A stretch of 64,000 nt of DNA, taken from Pyrus communis. Its lineage: Eukaryota; Streptophyta; Magnoliopsida; Rosales; Rosaceae. Below the pieces are notes generated by a model. That model saw only the letters and a list, made by a program, of their open reading frames with translations, made no database searches and was not told where the DNA came from. Where the stretch lies: contig NC_084814.1 in assembly GCF_963583255.1 (NCBI RefSeq), positions 16,280,464-16,344,463 on the forward strand, given 5' to 3'. Positions within the stretch are counted from its first letter, which is position 1, and each line of letters opens with the position of its first letter. The position numbers and the translations under genes are program-made. Positions 13,201 through 24,382 of this stretch are shown in pieces.

Positions 13201-15250
13201 CTTGAGAATCTTTCGGTCCGGCTCATATACTGTCCGTCTTCTGAAGGTGAACATGTACTAGCGCATTAATACAACTTCTGTTGTTAGGAAACTAGAATAT
13301 ATAGAAGGCTGCTTGCTAGTAAGTTGCAATTATGAGTTATTTGATTAGATATTAATTCTGAACTTGCAGGTTGCTATTTATCCTGGAAACGTTCTCACAT
13401 TGCAAATGTCTAAGCCACAACAATTTAAGTACAAGAGTGGTCAGTACATGTTTGTACAGTGCCCAGCAGTTTCTCCGTTTGAGTGGTAAGTCACTATGGT
13501 GATACCAATTTATGAAAAACACTCAATTTTAGTCCCCTGCCTATAATTAGTGTAGGGATGTTGTTTCTGATTTGCTCATCCCGAGTGTTAATTTGTTAAA
13601 ATATTTATGTCAGGCATCCATTTTCGATTACATCTGCTCCAGATGATGACTACCTTAGTGTTCACATTCGTCAGCTTGGTGACTGGACACAAGAACTTAA
13701 GAGGGTCTTCTCAGAAGCTTGCGAGCCTCCCTTAGCTGGGAAGAGTGGCCTTCTAAGGGCTGATGAAACAACCAAGACAAGGTGTATATCATGAAATTAT
13801 TATTATTTTGGTCTCAATTTTAGTAAGATATTTAAACACAAGTTTTCTGGACACCAGTTTGCCCAAGCTTTTAATAGATGGGCCTTACGGTGCCCCAGCA
13901 CAAGACTACCGGAAATATGATGTCCTGCTGCTTGTTGGTCTTGGAATCGGTGCAACGCCATTCATCAGTATTTTGAAAGATTTGCTCAACAATATTGTCA
14001 AGATGGAAGAGCAGGCAGTAAGTATATATATAACTTCTGCAGCCATTCTGTTTATTGTGACTGCTACCTCACTATCCCAATGTTATCATCTAAATATGTG
14101 TTTCTTGGTCACCAAGTCCTTTGCATCAATGAGGACTCACAAATCTGCTTTCTTCTTTTCAGGATTCCATTTCAGATTTCAGTCGAACATCAGACCTAAG
14201 TTCTGGAAGTATAGGTTCTCCCAATCCCAACAAGGTTGATCCGAAACGGAAAAAGCCTCTGAAGACCACCAATGCCTACTTTTATTGGGTAACGAGGGAG
14301 CAAGGGTCGTTTGATTGGTTCAAAGGAGTGATGAATGAAGTTGCAGAGCTTGATCAAAGGGTAATTAGACATGTTCCTGTGGAATTGATTACGTATATAG
14401 ATAGATGACCATAGTTAAGTTACTTATAACTTTGTCATGACTTTTTTATTTACTTTTAGGGTGTCATTGAGATGCACAACTACTTGACTAGTGTGTATGA
14501 GGAAGGCGATGCTCGATCAACACTCATCACCATGGTTCAAGCTCTCAACCATGCGAAGAATGGGGTGGACATTGTGTCTGGAACTAGGGTAAGATATTTT
14601 ATCTCTTTTATTCTATAGCATCTCATGCATGTTAACCTTTCAAGCATTGGTTTTTCCACCACAGAATTTTTGTGGCACTGAATCTGCAACCAATGCCTTA
14701 ATTTGTCATTTTCTTTTTCTTCCAATACATAAACTTGGGAATTTTTTCTTTACATATGATTCACTCGGGATGTTGTTGAGCCACCGAAACTGAGTGGACA
14801 AATGGTCCATTGTGCTTCTCTCTTCCTTTCATAAATAAGATACCAGTTATATCCGTGGCACTTTATCATTACTCCTTTTTGGGTATAGCCTCGAGGTGGC
14901 GAGCACTTCCTTGGGTCGGACTTGTTGATCGTGACAATAACTTAAGTTACTACTCTTCATTCTTATACTTAGGTGCGGACCCATTTTGCAAGGCCTAATT
15001 GGAAGAAAGTTTTCTCAAAAACTTCCTCCAAACACTGTAATGCAAGGATAGGTAAGTCAATATTCTTAAACCTATGAGCAGAATTCGCTTGCTTTCTCCA
15101 AATACTGTTACTAATTAACCGTGTTGAAATATTTGAGCAGGGGTATTCTATTGTGGAGCACCAGTTTTGGCTAAAGAACTCAGCCAGCTTTGCTATGATT
15201 TCAATCAAAAAGGTTCAACCAAATTCGAATTCCACAAGGAACACTTTTAG
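7205..15250 (+). CDS. RBOHF: Respiratory burst oxidase homolog F (plasma-membrane NADPH oxidase), 14 exons
   Basis: RBOHF passes electrons from cytosolic NADPH through FAD and two hemes to apoplastic oxygen, making superoxide for defence, ABA/stomatal and lignification signalling. Exons joined by GT/AG sites in frame: 7205-7901, 8108-8267, 8492-8540, 9219-9332, 10815-11237, 12661-13047, 13151-13246, 13370-13485, 13614-13781, 13858-14017, 14163-14360, 14460-14588, 14973-15051, 15141-15250 (961 residues; Arabidopsis RBOHF is 944). Seen in it: Ser-rich N-terminus with [18 protein letters not shown]_Ox domain; a canonical EF-hand loop [12 protein letters not shown] (288-299) and a degenerate second at [11 protein letters not shown]; six-helix ferric-reductase domain with likely heme ligands His480, His494, His583 and His596; FAD motif HPFSIT (682-687); NADPH motifs DGPYGAP (744-750) and [11 protein letters not shown] (762-772); C-terminus FEFHKEHF. 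The start was chosen because [11 protein letters not shown] aligns with the family N-terminus; an in-frame ATG at 7175 adds ten hydrophobic residues. No break or missing key residue was seen. Confidence 0.95.
10336..10500. mobile_element. MITE in RBOHF intron 4
   Basis: The ends are imperfect inverted repeats: left GTGAGGATCCAGATGGTCC, and the reverse of the right end GTGAGAATCTTGGGATCC, both followed by TTTAATT and TCCATTTAT. It sits in the 1.48-kb fourth intron, 315 bp upstream of exon 5. The terminal words resemble those of the intron 5 MITE at 12069-12287. The target duplication was not resolved. Confidence 0.55.
12069..12287. mobile_element. MITE in RBOHF intron 5 with 9-bp target duplication
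   Basis: Terminal inverted repeats carry GAGGATCCTCTCCGG on the left and the reverse of GGAGAGAATCC on the right, with further pairing through TTTGTGAGGATT and AAATCGTGTT. A perfect 9-bp duplication GTTCTATGT lies at 12060-12068 and 12288-12296. The 9-bp size points to Mutator-like mobilisation. It contains no coding capacity and lies well away from both splice sites. Confidence 0.8.
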
Positions 15251-15454
15251 AACACTCTTGGGCAATACTTCTATATATAAACTTCCACGCCCTTTAGCTT
15301 CTCCTTTCAAATCCATATCCCTTCCTAACACCTTCGTTCACTTTCAGAGTAAGAAATTTTGCAATAATCTTAGATCAATAAAAATAAGAAACTGAATTTT
15401 GTACAGTCTTGGTAGAAAAAAAGAAAAGAAAGACAATTGAAGTGCATATATATA

Positions 15455-15490
<36 letters not shown>

Positions 15491-16214
15491 TACAAAATAA
15501 TCTCTGTTTAGTATTTAGCCATATAAATTAAAGTAAAGAAGCACAACTAGAAGAAATATTCTGGTTAGTGAGGGGTCTATGAAAAATTTGGATGCTGCTT
15601 TGCGCCTGCGTTGTACACACGGCAAGATATTGGTGATGAGATGTAGAAGTTGACCTAAAATGTCATTATTGGGGAGCTAGTAAAGCTAGAGTGCGATACA
15701 GCTAATGGAGAAGTTGACCAAATTGCTAATGATTTGACTTGGATGAGGGGTTAATGGAAGAAGACATTCATAGGTGGCTAGAAGAAGACAGTTTGGAAAA
15801 AGGAGAAATTAACAGAAGAAGGTTCTTTCAGTGGACTATGGAGGTGGTGGGAGTGAGATGGCTTTGTCTGTTAGAGTGATTGAGATGGCTTTGTCTGTTA
15901 GAGTGATTGATCTCCTCCTTTTGTGAAGTGGGCACAGGAATATCCTTCATGTTTTATTTTTTTTTCATTGAAACATAAGTGGAAGTGTCTTTGGAAGATA
16001 TTGGAATCCAGCGTGAAGTACTAAAGTAGTGGCCATTATTCTTTATTGGGTGGTGTTGTCGGGACATCCCATTTTATCTTGCACACACAATTAACGAATA
16101 AAAAATGATTAAAGGTTAATACGGGTGTATGAAAGGTAAAAATAAGTGTGTCAATAGTATCACCTTTCCCTATTAATCTCATTTACTTTGGTCATTATAA
16201 TTAACTTTTATATG
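15251..16214. other. RBOHF 3' region and intergenic DNA
   Basis: A likely polyadenylation signal (AATAAAAATAAG, about 15376) follows the stop codon. A compound AT/GTAT microsatellite spans 15446-15492. A 27-bp unit starting GAGATGGCTTTGTCTG is tandemly duplicated at 15855-15908. No further gene was recognised. Confidence 0.5.
15446..15492. repeat. Compound (AT)n(GTAT)n microsatellite
   Basis: A run of AT dinucleotides passes directly into GTAT tetranucleotides just downstream of RBOHF. It is a likely length-variable marker locus. Confidence 0.9.
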
Positions 16215-16388
16215 CCATTTAGTATTATGGTTTAGTGGTGTTTCTCTTCACTTGTAAATGAGAGGTTTTAGGCTCAATTCTTGCCAAAGACGAGTTTGAA
16301 TCACATTATCTAGCTTATTGAGAGGCTAAGCCCCCCTCTCTCTCTTCCACTAGTATAGATAATATCAGTTGTTCAAAAAAAAAAAAAA
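16215..16388 (+). mobile_element. tRNA-derived SINE with poly(A) tail and 12-bp target duplication
   Basis: The 5' part resembles a tRNA gene with Pol III promoter boxes: box A about 16228-16238 (TGGTTTAGTGG) and a mutated box B about 16270-16280 (AGGCTCAATTC against GGTTCGANTCC). A non-tRNA body (GAGGCTAAGCCCCCC, TAGATAATATC) leads to an A tail. A perfect duplication AACTTTTATATG flanks it (16203-16214 and 16389-16400). The retroposed structure is complete. Box B carries substitutions, so it is probably no longer an efficient source copy. Confidence 0.88.
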
Positions 16389-16400
16389 AACTTTTATATG

Positions 16401-17688
16401 ATTATTTGCTAAACTGTTGAAGTCTTTATTCTTTTTTGGATGCTATGGTATTAACTTTAGGACAACACAATAAATTTATAATGTGAAAGGTGGAATCTCT
16501 TTTTAAGACACTATGATCCATATAATATTCACATATTAATTTATGAGTAGAAGGTTTAATTCAGAATCCAAATCTAAACTTATATAGTTCTCAAGATATG
16601 AGAATCATTTCCATATAACACCTCAATATGGATATTGGAGTTTACTAGCAAAATTTTGCAATGACATGAGATACAATAAAACTGGGCAAATGGTAAAACT
16701 CTTTGGAGCCTCTCACACACCCATGTTTGATTCCGACTTATGCTTTCATTTGATTTATTCAATTCAATGATAAAAAACAAAGAAGAATGTATATAAAAAC
16801 TAAAAAAAAGTGTGTGAACACCATCTCGCTACAACTTACCTCCACACCAACCCCCAACAAACAGGAAAACAAAAAACAAAAAACAAAGAACAAAGTCTTT
16901 GATGGGCTTCGGGTTTACAGGCTTTGTTCTAGCTCAACCTCAGTTTTAAATGGGCTTTTGGACTTTCTACTCCGGGATTGAATTCGGGGAGGTTTGATAC
17001 AGCTCGGGTAGCTGATAGCTGAAAGTTGCATGATTCTGGATGTTGGTAATTGTGTTTGGAAAATTTAATAATAATATTATTATATATTAAATTTATTAAT
17101 TGAATGAAAATTAGAAGTGAAATTTTTTGGTAGAAAGATGTGTCTATTCAAATGAAGAATTGTAATTTTTGACTTTTCATGAATAATTACATATTTTTCA
17201 AAGAGTCATCGCAAATCCTATAAATAAGGAAGCCCCCCTATAAATATAAAATAAATTTTCATTGTTTTACATAATCATACATATAGTGCACTAAATATTA
17301 GAGAATCTCATTGAGTTCATATGAAAGAGTATTCAACACAGTTGTGGTTCATGGAGGCTTGTGATTTGGGGTGCTACTATTACAAGGATGTAGTTGTATC
17401 TTGGGAGACAAGCGTCAATCAACTATGAGCACCGTAGTGGGGTCTAAACTTGTCTTAAGAACAAAGTGTCTAACACTTGTCTCGACCGAATTTTCAAGTT
17501 TTTCTAATCCATTATGTCATGTTCATTTAACATTGGTTACTCATGTGCATGCATTAATTTTGAAATATAATTGCATGAATTATTTCTTAATTTTTTTATG
17601 TGATTTAATATAGCAATTAGACCCTAATTTTTCCAACAAGTTGATTTTTCTATGATCACATCAAACACATGAATTGTATGCTTAAGAG

Positions 17689-17723
<35 letters not shown>

Positions 17724-18465
17724 ACATAAGGTTTTACTGCACGAAACTCATTTTTAACTTACCATATTAAGGGGATTTACATTGTAACTGATCACACACT
17801 TAACTATGATTCTCGAACAAAAATGTGTTTCTTTCATACATTTAGTCGTGGGAATATTGTCATGATGCAATTACTACTTTTCTCAGAAATCATGCTTTTA
17901 GTATGATCGTATTATTTGACCACTTGTAGTCTAGAATCAAAACTACTACTGCTTGTACTGAATTCCACAAACTAACAATCGTATATGTCAACGAGTAGAG
18001 ACTATGTATATTATCATTTGAGGAATTTAAGTGTTACAATAGTTTCACATACTCTTTTGGGCTAATATAAGATGTCAGAGTAAATTAAAATAACTCGCAA
18101 ACCAAATATTTTAGCTATAGTAAATGAGCAAAGAAAGGTACGAGAGAAAAACATATTGGCTAGTGATTGTGAAGCCCAAATTCTTGACTGGAGGGGACAC
18201 CAAAGATCTCTGCCCTTTCATCCTTGGATAGATAGAAGAGAGGGCAGAGCTTTTGGTTTGTTATATTGCCAAAGAGTTGAACAATGGTTTTTTGTGTTGT
18301 CAAACAGTTGAAGAATGAAAATAGATGGTGAGTGCCTGATCGAATGATCAATAGTTTCAAGTAAGAAAAGATAGATGCTCTTGAAATCTTGGCTGATGGT
18401 ACGTAATATAATGCAAGGCTTGTGGCACATGCATTCTATTAGGAACAAGGTATTAACATAAAGAT
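16401..18465. other. AT-rich intergenic stretch without recognisable gene
   Basis: Only short chance open frames are present. A homopolymer A tract lies at about 17689-17722. No transposon ends or conserved protein words were recognised between the SINE and the copia remnant. Confidence 0.4.
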
Positions 18466-19391
18466 TCATATTTGCAGAAACTCAGAAGAAAGAAGATAAA
18501 GAAGAAGCTTAGGAGAGAAGAAAGCTTGTAAATGTGTAACTGTATTTCTTACAATCAGCCTACAATACAAGAGAGGGAAATTCCTTTTTATACAATCATA
18601 TTCAAAACTACATAGCTTATCTCTTAAGCTACTGATGATGTGGCACAAGTATACAATTCATCTATATCCAATATTCCTCCCTCAATCGTAACTGGGATTT
18701 CCCAGTTTAAGGTAAGCACAATGTCTAAGAAAGCCAGGATCATGTAAACATTTAATTAGCACATCTGCCACTTGTTCAGATCACCTTTCTGTACTCTTTC
18801 TCGAATAAAGTGGAAATTAGTTTCCATGTGTTTAAGCCTGGAATGTTGCACTGGATTCAGGCTTAATGCAATTGCAGACTCCGTTTTAACAAGTAGAAGA
18901 GGAGGTAAAATTGCACCCATGTCCCTTAAAATTAACCTGATCCAAGATGCATAAGTTGTTGCATGAGCTGAGGCCTTGTATTCAGCCTCAATAGAACTTC
19001 TTGACATTAAATTTTGCTTCTTAGATTGCCAAGAAATAGCATTATCACCAAGGTAAATCACATATCCAATAATAGACCTTCTGGTATTAATATCCAGCAG
19101 CCCAATCTGAGTCACTATAGCCATTGATTTCCATGCCAGTACCGGAAGAAAAATGCAAGCCACATTTCATAGTACCATGATTCTTTTGACCAAACTAAAG
19201 TGAATATTGATTGGAGCATTCATAAATTGGCAAACATTATTAACAACAAATGAAATATCAAGCCTTGTCAAGGTTAGATATTGCAGGGCTCCAACAAGGC
19301 TTCTGTATATAGTAGGATCAGGTAATAACTCACCTTCAGCAGCAAGAACAAACTGATGTGGCTTACAGGGTGTAGAACAAGGCTTACAATT
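18466..19391 (-). pseudogene. Ty1/copia polyprotein 3' remnant (RT end and RNase H)
   Basis: On the minus strand, 19391-19170 encodes the end of a copia reverse transcriptase (NCKPCSTPCKPH, then YRSLVGALQYLTLTRLDISF and VNNVCQFM). After a stop and frame break at about 19165, the stretch 19163-18756 encodes RNase H (GYVIYLGDNAISWQSKKQ, SRSSIEAEYKA, HMETNFHFIRERVQKGD). The catalytic parts of RT and everything upstream are missing, because the fragment ends abruptly at the gypsy LTR near 19391. The sequence 18755-18466 is probably its 3' non-coding and LTR remnant, with a purine-rich run near 18480-18520. Confidence 0.85.
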
Positions 19392-20607
19392 AACTTTCTT
19401 AGATTGACGTTTCTGGACATTTTGGGTATTTTGAAAGTCAAGATGGTATATTTTGAGGAAGATTCCTTTTGATGATTTGTAGGGAACGTCTTTAGCTTTC
19501 AAAATAGACCATTTGGGACCAAATCGGAGTTGATTTGGTCGGTCAAAAGACCAATTTTCTGAGAACTCCGAATTCTAGTTCAAATAGGAAACCTTTTATT
19601 TTCTGTTTTATCATTTAATTATGTTTCCTAGTTTTCTTCTAAGACCTTTTACTAGGAGGATTTTAATTAGAGTAGTATAAATAAGGCTTGTTAGGCATTA
19701 GGGTTCGTTACGCAACATTGGGGGGAATGTACGTGGAGAATTTAGTTAGGCTTTGACGCTTTGTATTTTGAAGGTGTTTTCTATCCTTTTTCTATTTCAA
19801 TAAATTCCTTTTGTTTTATGGTTGCTAGTAGCTAATTTTCGTTTGCTAGGGCGATGCCTTGAGCCTTAACATGAATATGTAGTTTTTATTTAATTGCTTA
19901 TGATATTATGCATGCATGCTTTGAATTATTAATCATTGTGCTTTAAACTATATCTATATTTTAATGCTTAGCTACCATTATGATATTTAGATAAGTAATT
20001 GGATGCAATTCGGTCGGAATACCACCAAGGAATTGAGTATTGCTTCTTGTGATTGATAGTTGTAATTTCACCTAGGATGAATACCATGTCTTAGGGGTTG
20101 CATGATTTTTCAAAGGGTTTCACAAAGTGTAATGAGTCATGCATGTTTATATTTGATCTGAATACCATGGACGGATTGCATGTTTGATATACGTTCTAGC
20201 TTGAATACCACAAGTAGAATATGCATTAGGAAAACCTAACCTTCAAAGTTGCATTGGTAATTCATAAGTAATTGATAAATCTACATAGGATTGTTAAGGG
20301 GACGGCGGAACCCTAGGCTTTTACAATTTGGTTTTCAAAACTATTTCCTTTTGTTTTCTTTACTTTGTCAAGTTATTTATTTGTTTTAATTTAAAATTCG
20401 TTTTTAATATTCTAGGTCATAAAATCAACTTTTTCCAATCTTTGTTTTTAAATAATTAATTAGGATTTGATATTTACATAAATTATTCATTCAATCCCTG
20501 CGGAAAACAACCTTACTTGAGCCATTTATACTACAACTACCCTGTTCTCTTGCAAGTATTTTTAAGTGTTTTTATCCCTACTTTTGCATGTGGTAAAAAT
20601 CCCTATA
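19392..20607 (+). repeat. Left LTR (5'-truncated) of the gypsy-type element
   Basis: Collinear with 24646-25877 with scattered substitutions and small indels. Both copies contain TTTTGGGTATTTTGAAAGTC, a TATA-like GTATAAATAAGGC and AGGGCGATGCCTTGAGCC. Its missing start coincides with the copia fragment junction, so the two were joined by truncation or nested insertion. Confidence 0.85.
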
Positions 20608-20632
20608 AAGAAATTAGCGCCGTTGCTGGGGA
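20608..20632 (+). other. Primer-binding site of the gypsy-type element
   Basis: TAGCGCCGTTGCTGGGGA starts 7 bp after the LTR. Known plant elements of this group carry TGGCGCCGTTGCCGGGGA, complementary to tRNA-Asp. Two bases differ here. Confidence 0.75.
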
Positions 20633-20743
20633 TTGTTTTAAATAATTTGTGTTTATCATATTCTTAGTTAATTATTTTTGTATATAACTTTTTATTTACT
20701 TGATTTTATTTTAATTTTTTTTAAGGTTACAATTCGCACAATA

Positions 20744-21310
20744 ATGGAATTTGTTCCTCCTCCTGGATTCAATATACAACCAAGAAGACCACCCTTATGG
20801 GTCAACTCTGCATAACTGGGTTTTTATGGATTTAAACCTACAATTTGTGCACTTTGTTGTTTGAAGACCCATGATATTTTGCAATGTCCTCAGAAGGAAT
20901 ATTTTCCAGATTATGTCCAGGAGCATACCAATATGAGAAACAACTCAAAAAGAAATTGGAACAATCCATATTCAGAGTTCTACACCCTAAGCTTGCAAAG
21001 GCAACTTGAGCACTATTTTGAGCAGTATAATGTGCCACAGGAGCTTCCGGTAAAGGACAAGCTCTCTAAATTGTTGGAATCAACTGAGTTGTACATTGAA
21101 ATAACAAAGCAAGGATTTTTTATTCAAGCATTAAACTGTGGGAAGAGCTTGAATGATCAAGAGGAGATTGGCACAGGTACCGAGGAGCAATTTGCCAGTT
21201 ACTCGTGCCCAATGGAGGAAAAAGCACATGCTGATCCTGAAATTCCCACGGAATCATTTGCTACCCATTCTTATATGCCACACGAAATTTTCCCACAATG
21301 TTTGCTTTAG
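20744..21310 (+). pseudogene. Gag-like remnant with a CX2CX4HX4C knuckle
   Basis: An ATG at 20744 opens MEFVPPPGFNIQPRRPP and stops at about 20814. In a different frame from 20825 the stretch YGFKPTICALCCLKTHDILQ begins. Its C-x2-C-x4-H-x4-C spacing (ICALC...H...C) is that of a retroviral-type gag zinc knuckle. It runs open to 21310 (about 160 residues) with no other domain recognised. The stop between the two parts makes it a broken gene. Assignment to gag rests on the knuckle and the position after the PBS. Confidence 0.55.
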
Positions 21311-24300
21311 CCAAATCAAGAGGCTGCAAAGAAACCAACCAAGCTGCCGGAATTCATCATAACTGACGTGTTGCAAGGGGTTGTTCATAACAAATCAGAA
21401 TCTGGAAATTCACATGACATTGCACATACATAGCCCATCAAATTTAAAGCAAATCTGGGCAGGTCTATCCAGCAGGCTACATTCTGCAACGGGAAGAAGA
21501 AAAAGCTTAACAGCAGCCCAATCTTTCGTCAAGACATTTGACCTATACAAAAATTGTGGGTATTAAATACAAGATTGAAGTCAATTCAAGGGAAACACAA
21601 GCATTGCTGGAAGGGACTCTATTTGATCACAAAGATTCATTCACATATAAGGGCAATTATGAAGAATTCAACCACTGATAAACAATAACTCATTCCATAC
21701 CTACTGTTGCCCTACGATGCTACTAAAGAGTGGTTGACTCTAATAGAACAAGTGACGTGATCTTCAGTTCTTCCTTCTACGTCTAGCTATAAACGTTAAC
21801 TAAAGCGCTAATTGGGAGGCAACCCAATTTTTCTAAACTCTTTTCTTTTTATTTTCATTCATTATATTTTCTTCCTTTTAGTCTTTTTCAAGAATAAAAA
21901 AAAATTAAATAACAATAAATAAATAAAAAATCTAAAGAAAAAAAAAATTCAGTTTTTTATTTTTTTATTTTTATTTTTATTATCCTTGTCCAATTAAGTT
22001 TTTAATTCCTGGTCTTTGCAGGTTACATTCGGATTCAAAGTTGGCCCTTAACATCCACCATACGCGCACATTCGACTGAATTTTGCATTCACCAACATTC
22101 AACATCCATTCATTTCAAAAAGCACCATTAGTCATCCATTCATCAACACTTATCTGAGCTTTCATCATTAATTCATCAACATTCATGAGATTCAGCAATG
22201 CAGAAATCAAAAGAATACAGAAACAGAAACCAAGTTGAGGTCCAGGGATACTCATAGTGGGGTTGCTGAGAAGACTCCCTGTATTGCTTGGCACCCCCTC
22301 TCACTTAATCACTTCCTCGCATTTTATTTAAAATATCACTACATACAAGTTTAGGGGTGGGATCTAAGCAGCATAGAGGGGAGCACATTCATCAAGCCAA
22401 TACGCAGATTGACCTCATGCACGGATTTTTAGGCTCATGTGTTAATCGATGGAGACATGCAATATACAGATAACATTCATGAGCTTGCAGATAGTAGACT
22501 AAAACCATTGATGCATGAACGCACTGAAATCAGAAAGCACTATTACACAGATTTATGCGACGTAACCTAATTCACATTTTAGGCATGCACAAGCAGCACA
22601 TTTACAGCTTTGGCAAGTTCAGGCTCAAATAATTGCAGTGATGAATTTTACCTTCGAGGGTGTGAGGATCTACGAATTTTTGGGTCTCTGCATCACTTCT
22701 GGGTTGAACTTGCAGGCACAGCACACACAAGTATCAGATCAGAGAATTTCGTCATATCAATGAGCCCATGCATCAAGTTCAGAAAGGAGTTCATGCAACT
22801 TTTGGTCATGAAATCTGTAAGAAAAAAAGAGATATTTACCTTGGTGTGCACTGGGACATTGATTCGACGGATTGGAACTTCGATTTGCAGCATCATGGAG
22901 ATTTGGGAATAAATGACAGAAATCCAGCTATGGAGGCACGGCTGGTATTTGTTTTTGAGTTCAACAAATCCAAGACCATTGGAAGATTTTGGAATGGCTA
23001 GAGAGCAGCGGTTTTGTGTTAGGGTTTGAAATGATGAAGGAGTGCACTCATGGATTGGAAATGAAGAATGAAGCTGTTAAGTCGGCTTATAAGCTCCAGG
23101 TGTTATGGTTTTCACACGAGTGTTCCTGCACGTGCAAGGCTCAACGCCTCACCTTGTTCCTCTAGGTCACGGGTTCAAATCCAGCTAGCAGCACTTGTAG
23201 GTTTTTAGTTTCCAACGCCTTTCCCCAGCTTCAGGTCCTGTCTTCGAATCCCAAGTGTGTCAGTTTCATAGTCTTTTGTTTTCTGTTTTCTTTCTTATTT
23301 TATACTTTCTTTTATCGTTTTCTTTATTTTATTTTCTTCATTTATTTTCTTTGTCTTTGTTAGCTATTTTAAGGTTTTAATATTTTTGTTTTCTTTCTTT
23401 ATTTTCCACACCTTGAGGACAATGTGTGATTAAGTTTGGGGGTGAGAAATAGAATTTTTAGATTTTTATTTTTGAGTTATGTTAAAAATTTTCATTCTTT
23501 TTAAGTTAATAGCCATAGATTATTTTAAATATTAGAACAAATGGACATGGTGAAGATTAATCCCACAATAGAGTATTTTCTATTTATCGTTGCTTAGACA
23601 CTAATTCATGAGTTATACTTTGAAAATTTGCGCATTCACATCAACATGGTTTGTGGGGAGTGAGATTGAAACCTTACTTTTAGTCTAAGTTTAATTTTAA
23701 TTTTTGTTTTAAGTAAAGTTAGTTCTTGTTATGAATAAAGTAATAATTGTTCCACCCGAGACTTTACTTAGTAATCGGGCCAATCCTGCCTAATCAATAG
23801 TGATTCTCGCGTCAAACAGTAGAGTCTTGGAATGGGGCAGGGTGGTTAGTTGGTTTCGTAGCCTTTTCAGCTCGAGTTAATAAGTCATTAGGGGTGTTCT
23901 ACACCTAGTGACCTAAAGCCTTTGTGGTTTGGGAGTCATTGACCTAAAGCTCGTTACATGGGTTGGATCGAAAACTTAAGTGAACTGACATTGCACGACC
24001 ACTAATATTACTGGGGGAAAAAAAAAGAGAGAGAGAGAAAAATCAAAAAGAAGAGAAAAAAAAAATAGCTATCTTTAAAGTTAATACGTGTGGAATAAAG
24101 AAGGATGAGAGGTAAGAGTTTTAGTGGAGTCTCCTTAGTCATGTTGGTTCACTTTACACCAAAGGAAGTTCATGAATTCTTTTCTAATTGATTCTAAATG
24201 CCTTAGACTCTGTAGTGGGATTAATTGGAACTTTTGAAAAGATGTTCTGATTTTTAACATTTTCTATAGATTGCAACTTGAAGGTAAAATTTTTGTCATT

Positions 24301-24366
24301 TAGTTTTAGTTTGTTAGTTTTTAATTTGTTTTTGAGTTTTGTTTTGCTTGAGGACAAGCAAAAAGC

Positions 24367-24382
24367 TAAGTTTGGGGGTATT
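24367..24382 (+). other. Polypurine tract before the right LTR
   Basis: AAGTTTGGGGGTATT immediately precedes the TGATGAG start of the LTR at 24383. An upstream look-alike lies near 23432-23442 (AAGTTTGGGGG), preceded by CTTGAGGACAA in both cases, so the 3' part of the interior looks partly duplicated. Confidence 0.65.

Noticed and set aside
22610..23001. 100- and 77-codon open frames in the gypsy-type interior
   Set aside because: Overlapping frames on + and - with no conserved words; treated as chance frames in non-coding retrotransposon DNA.
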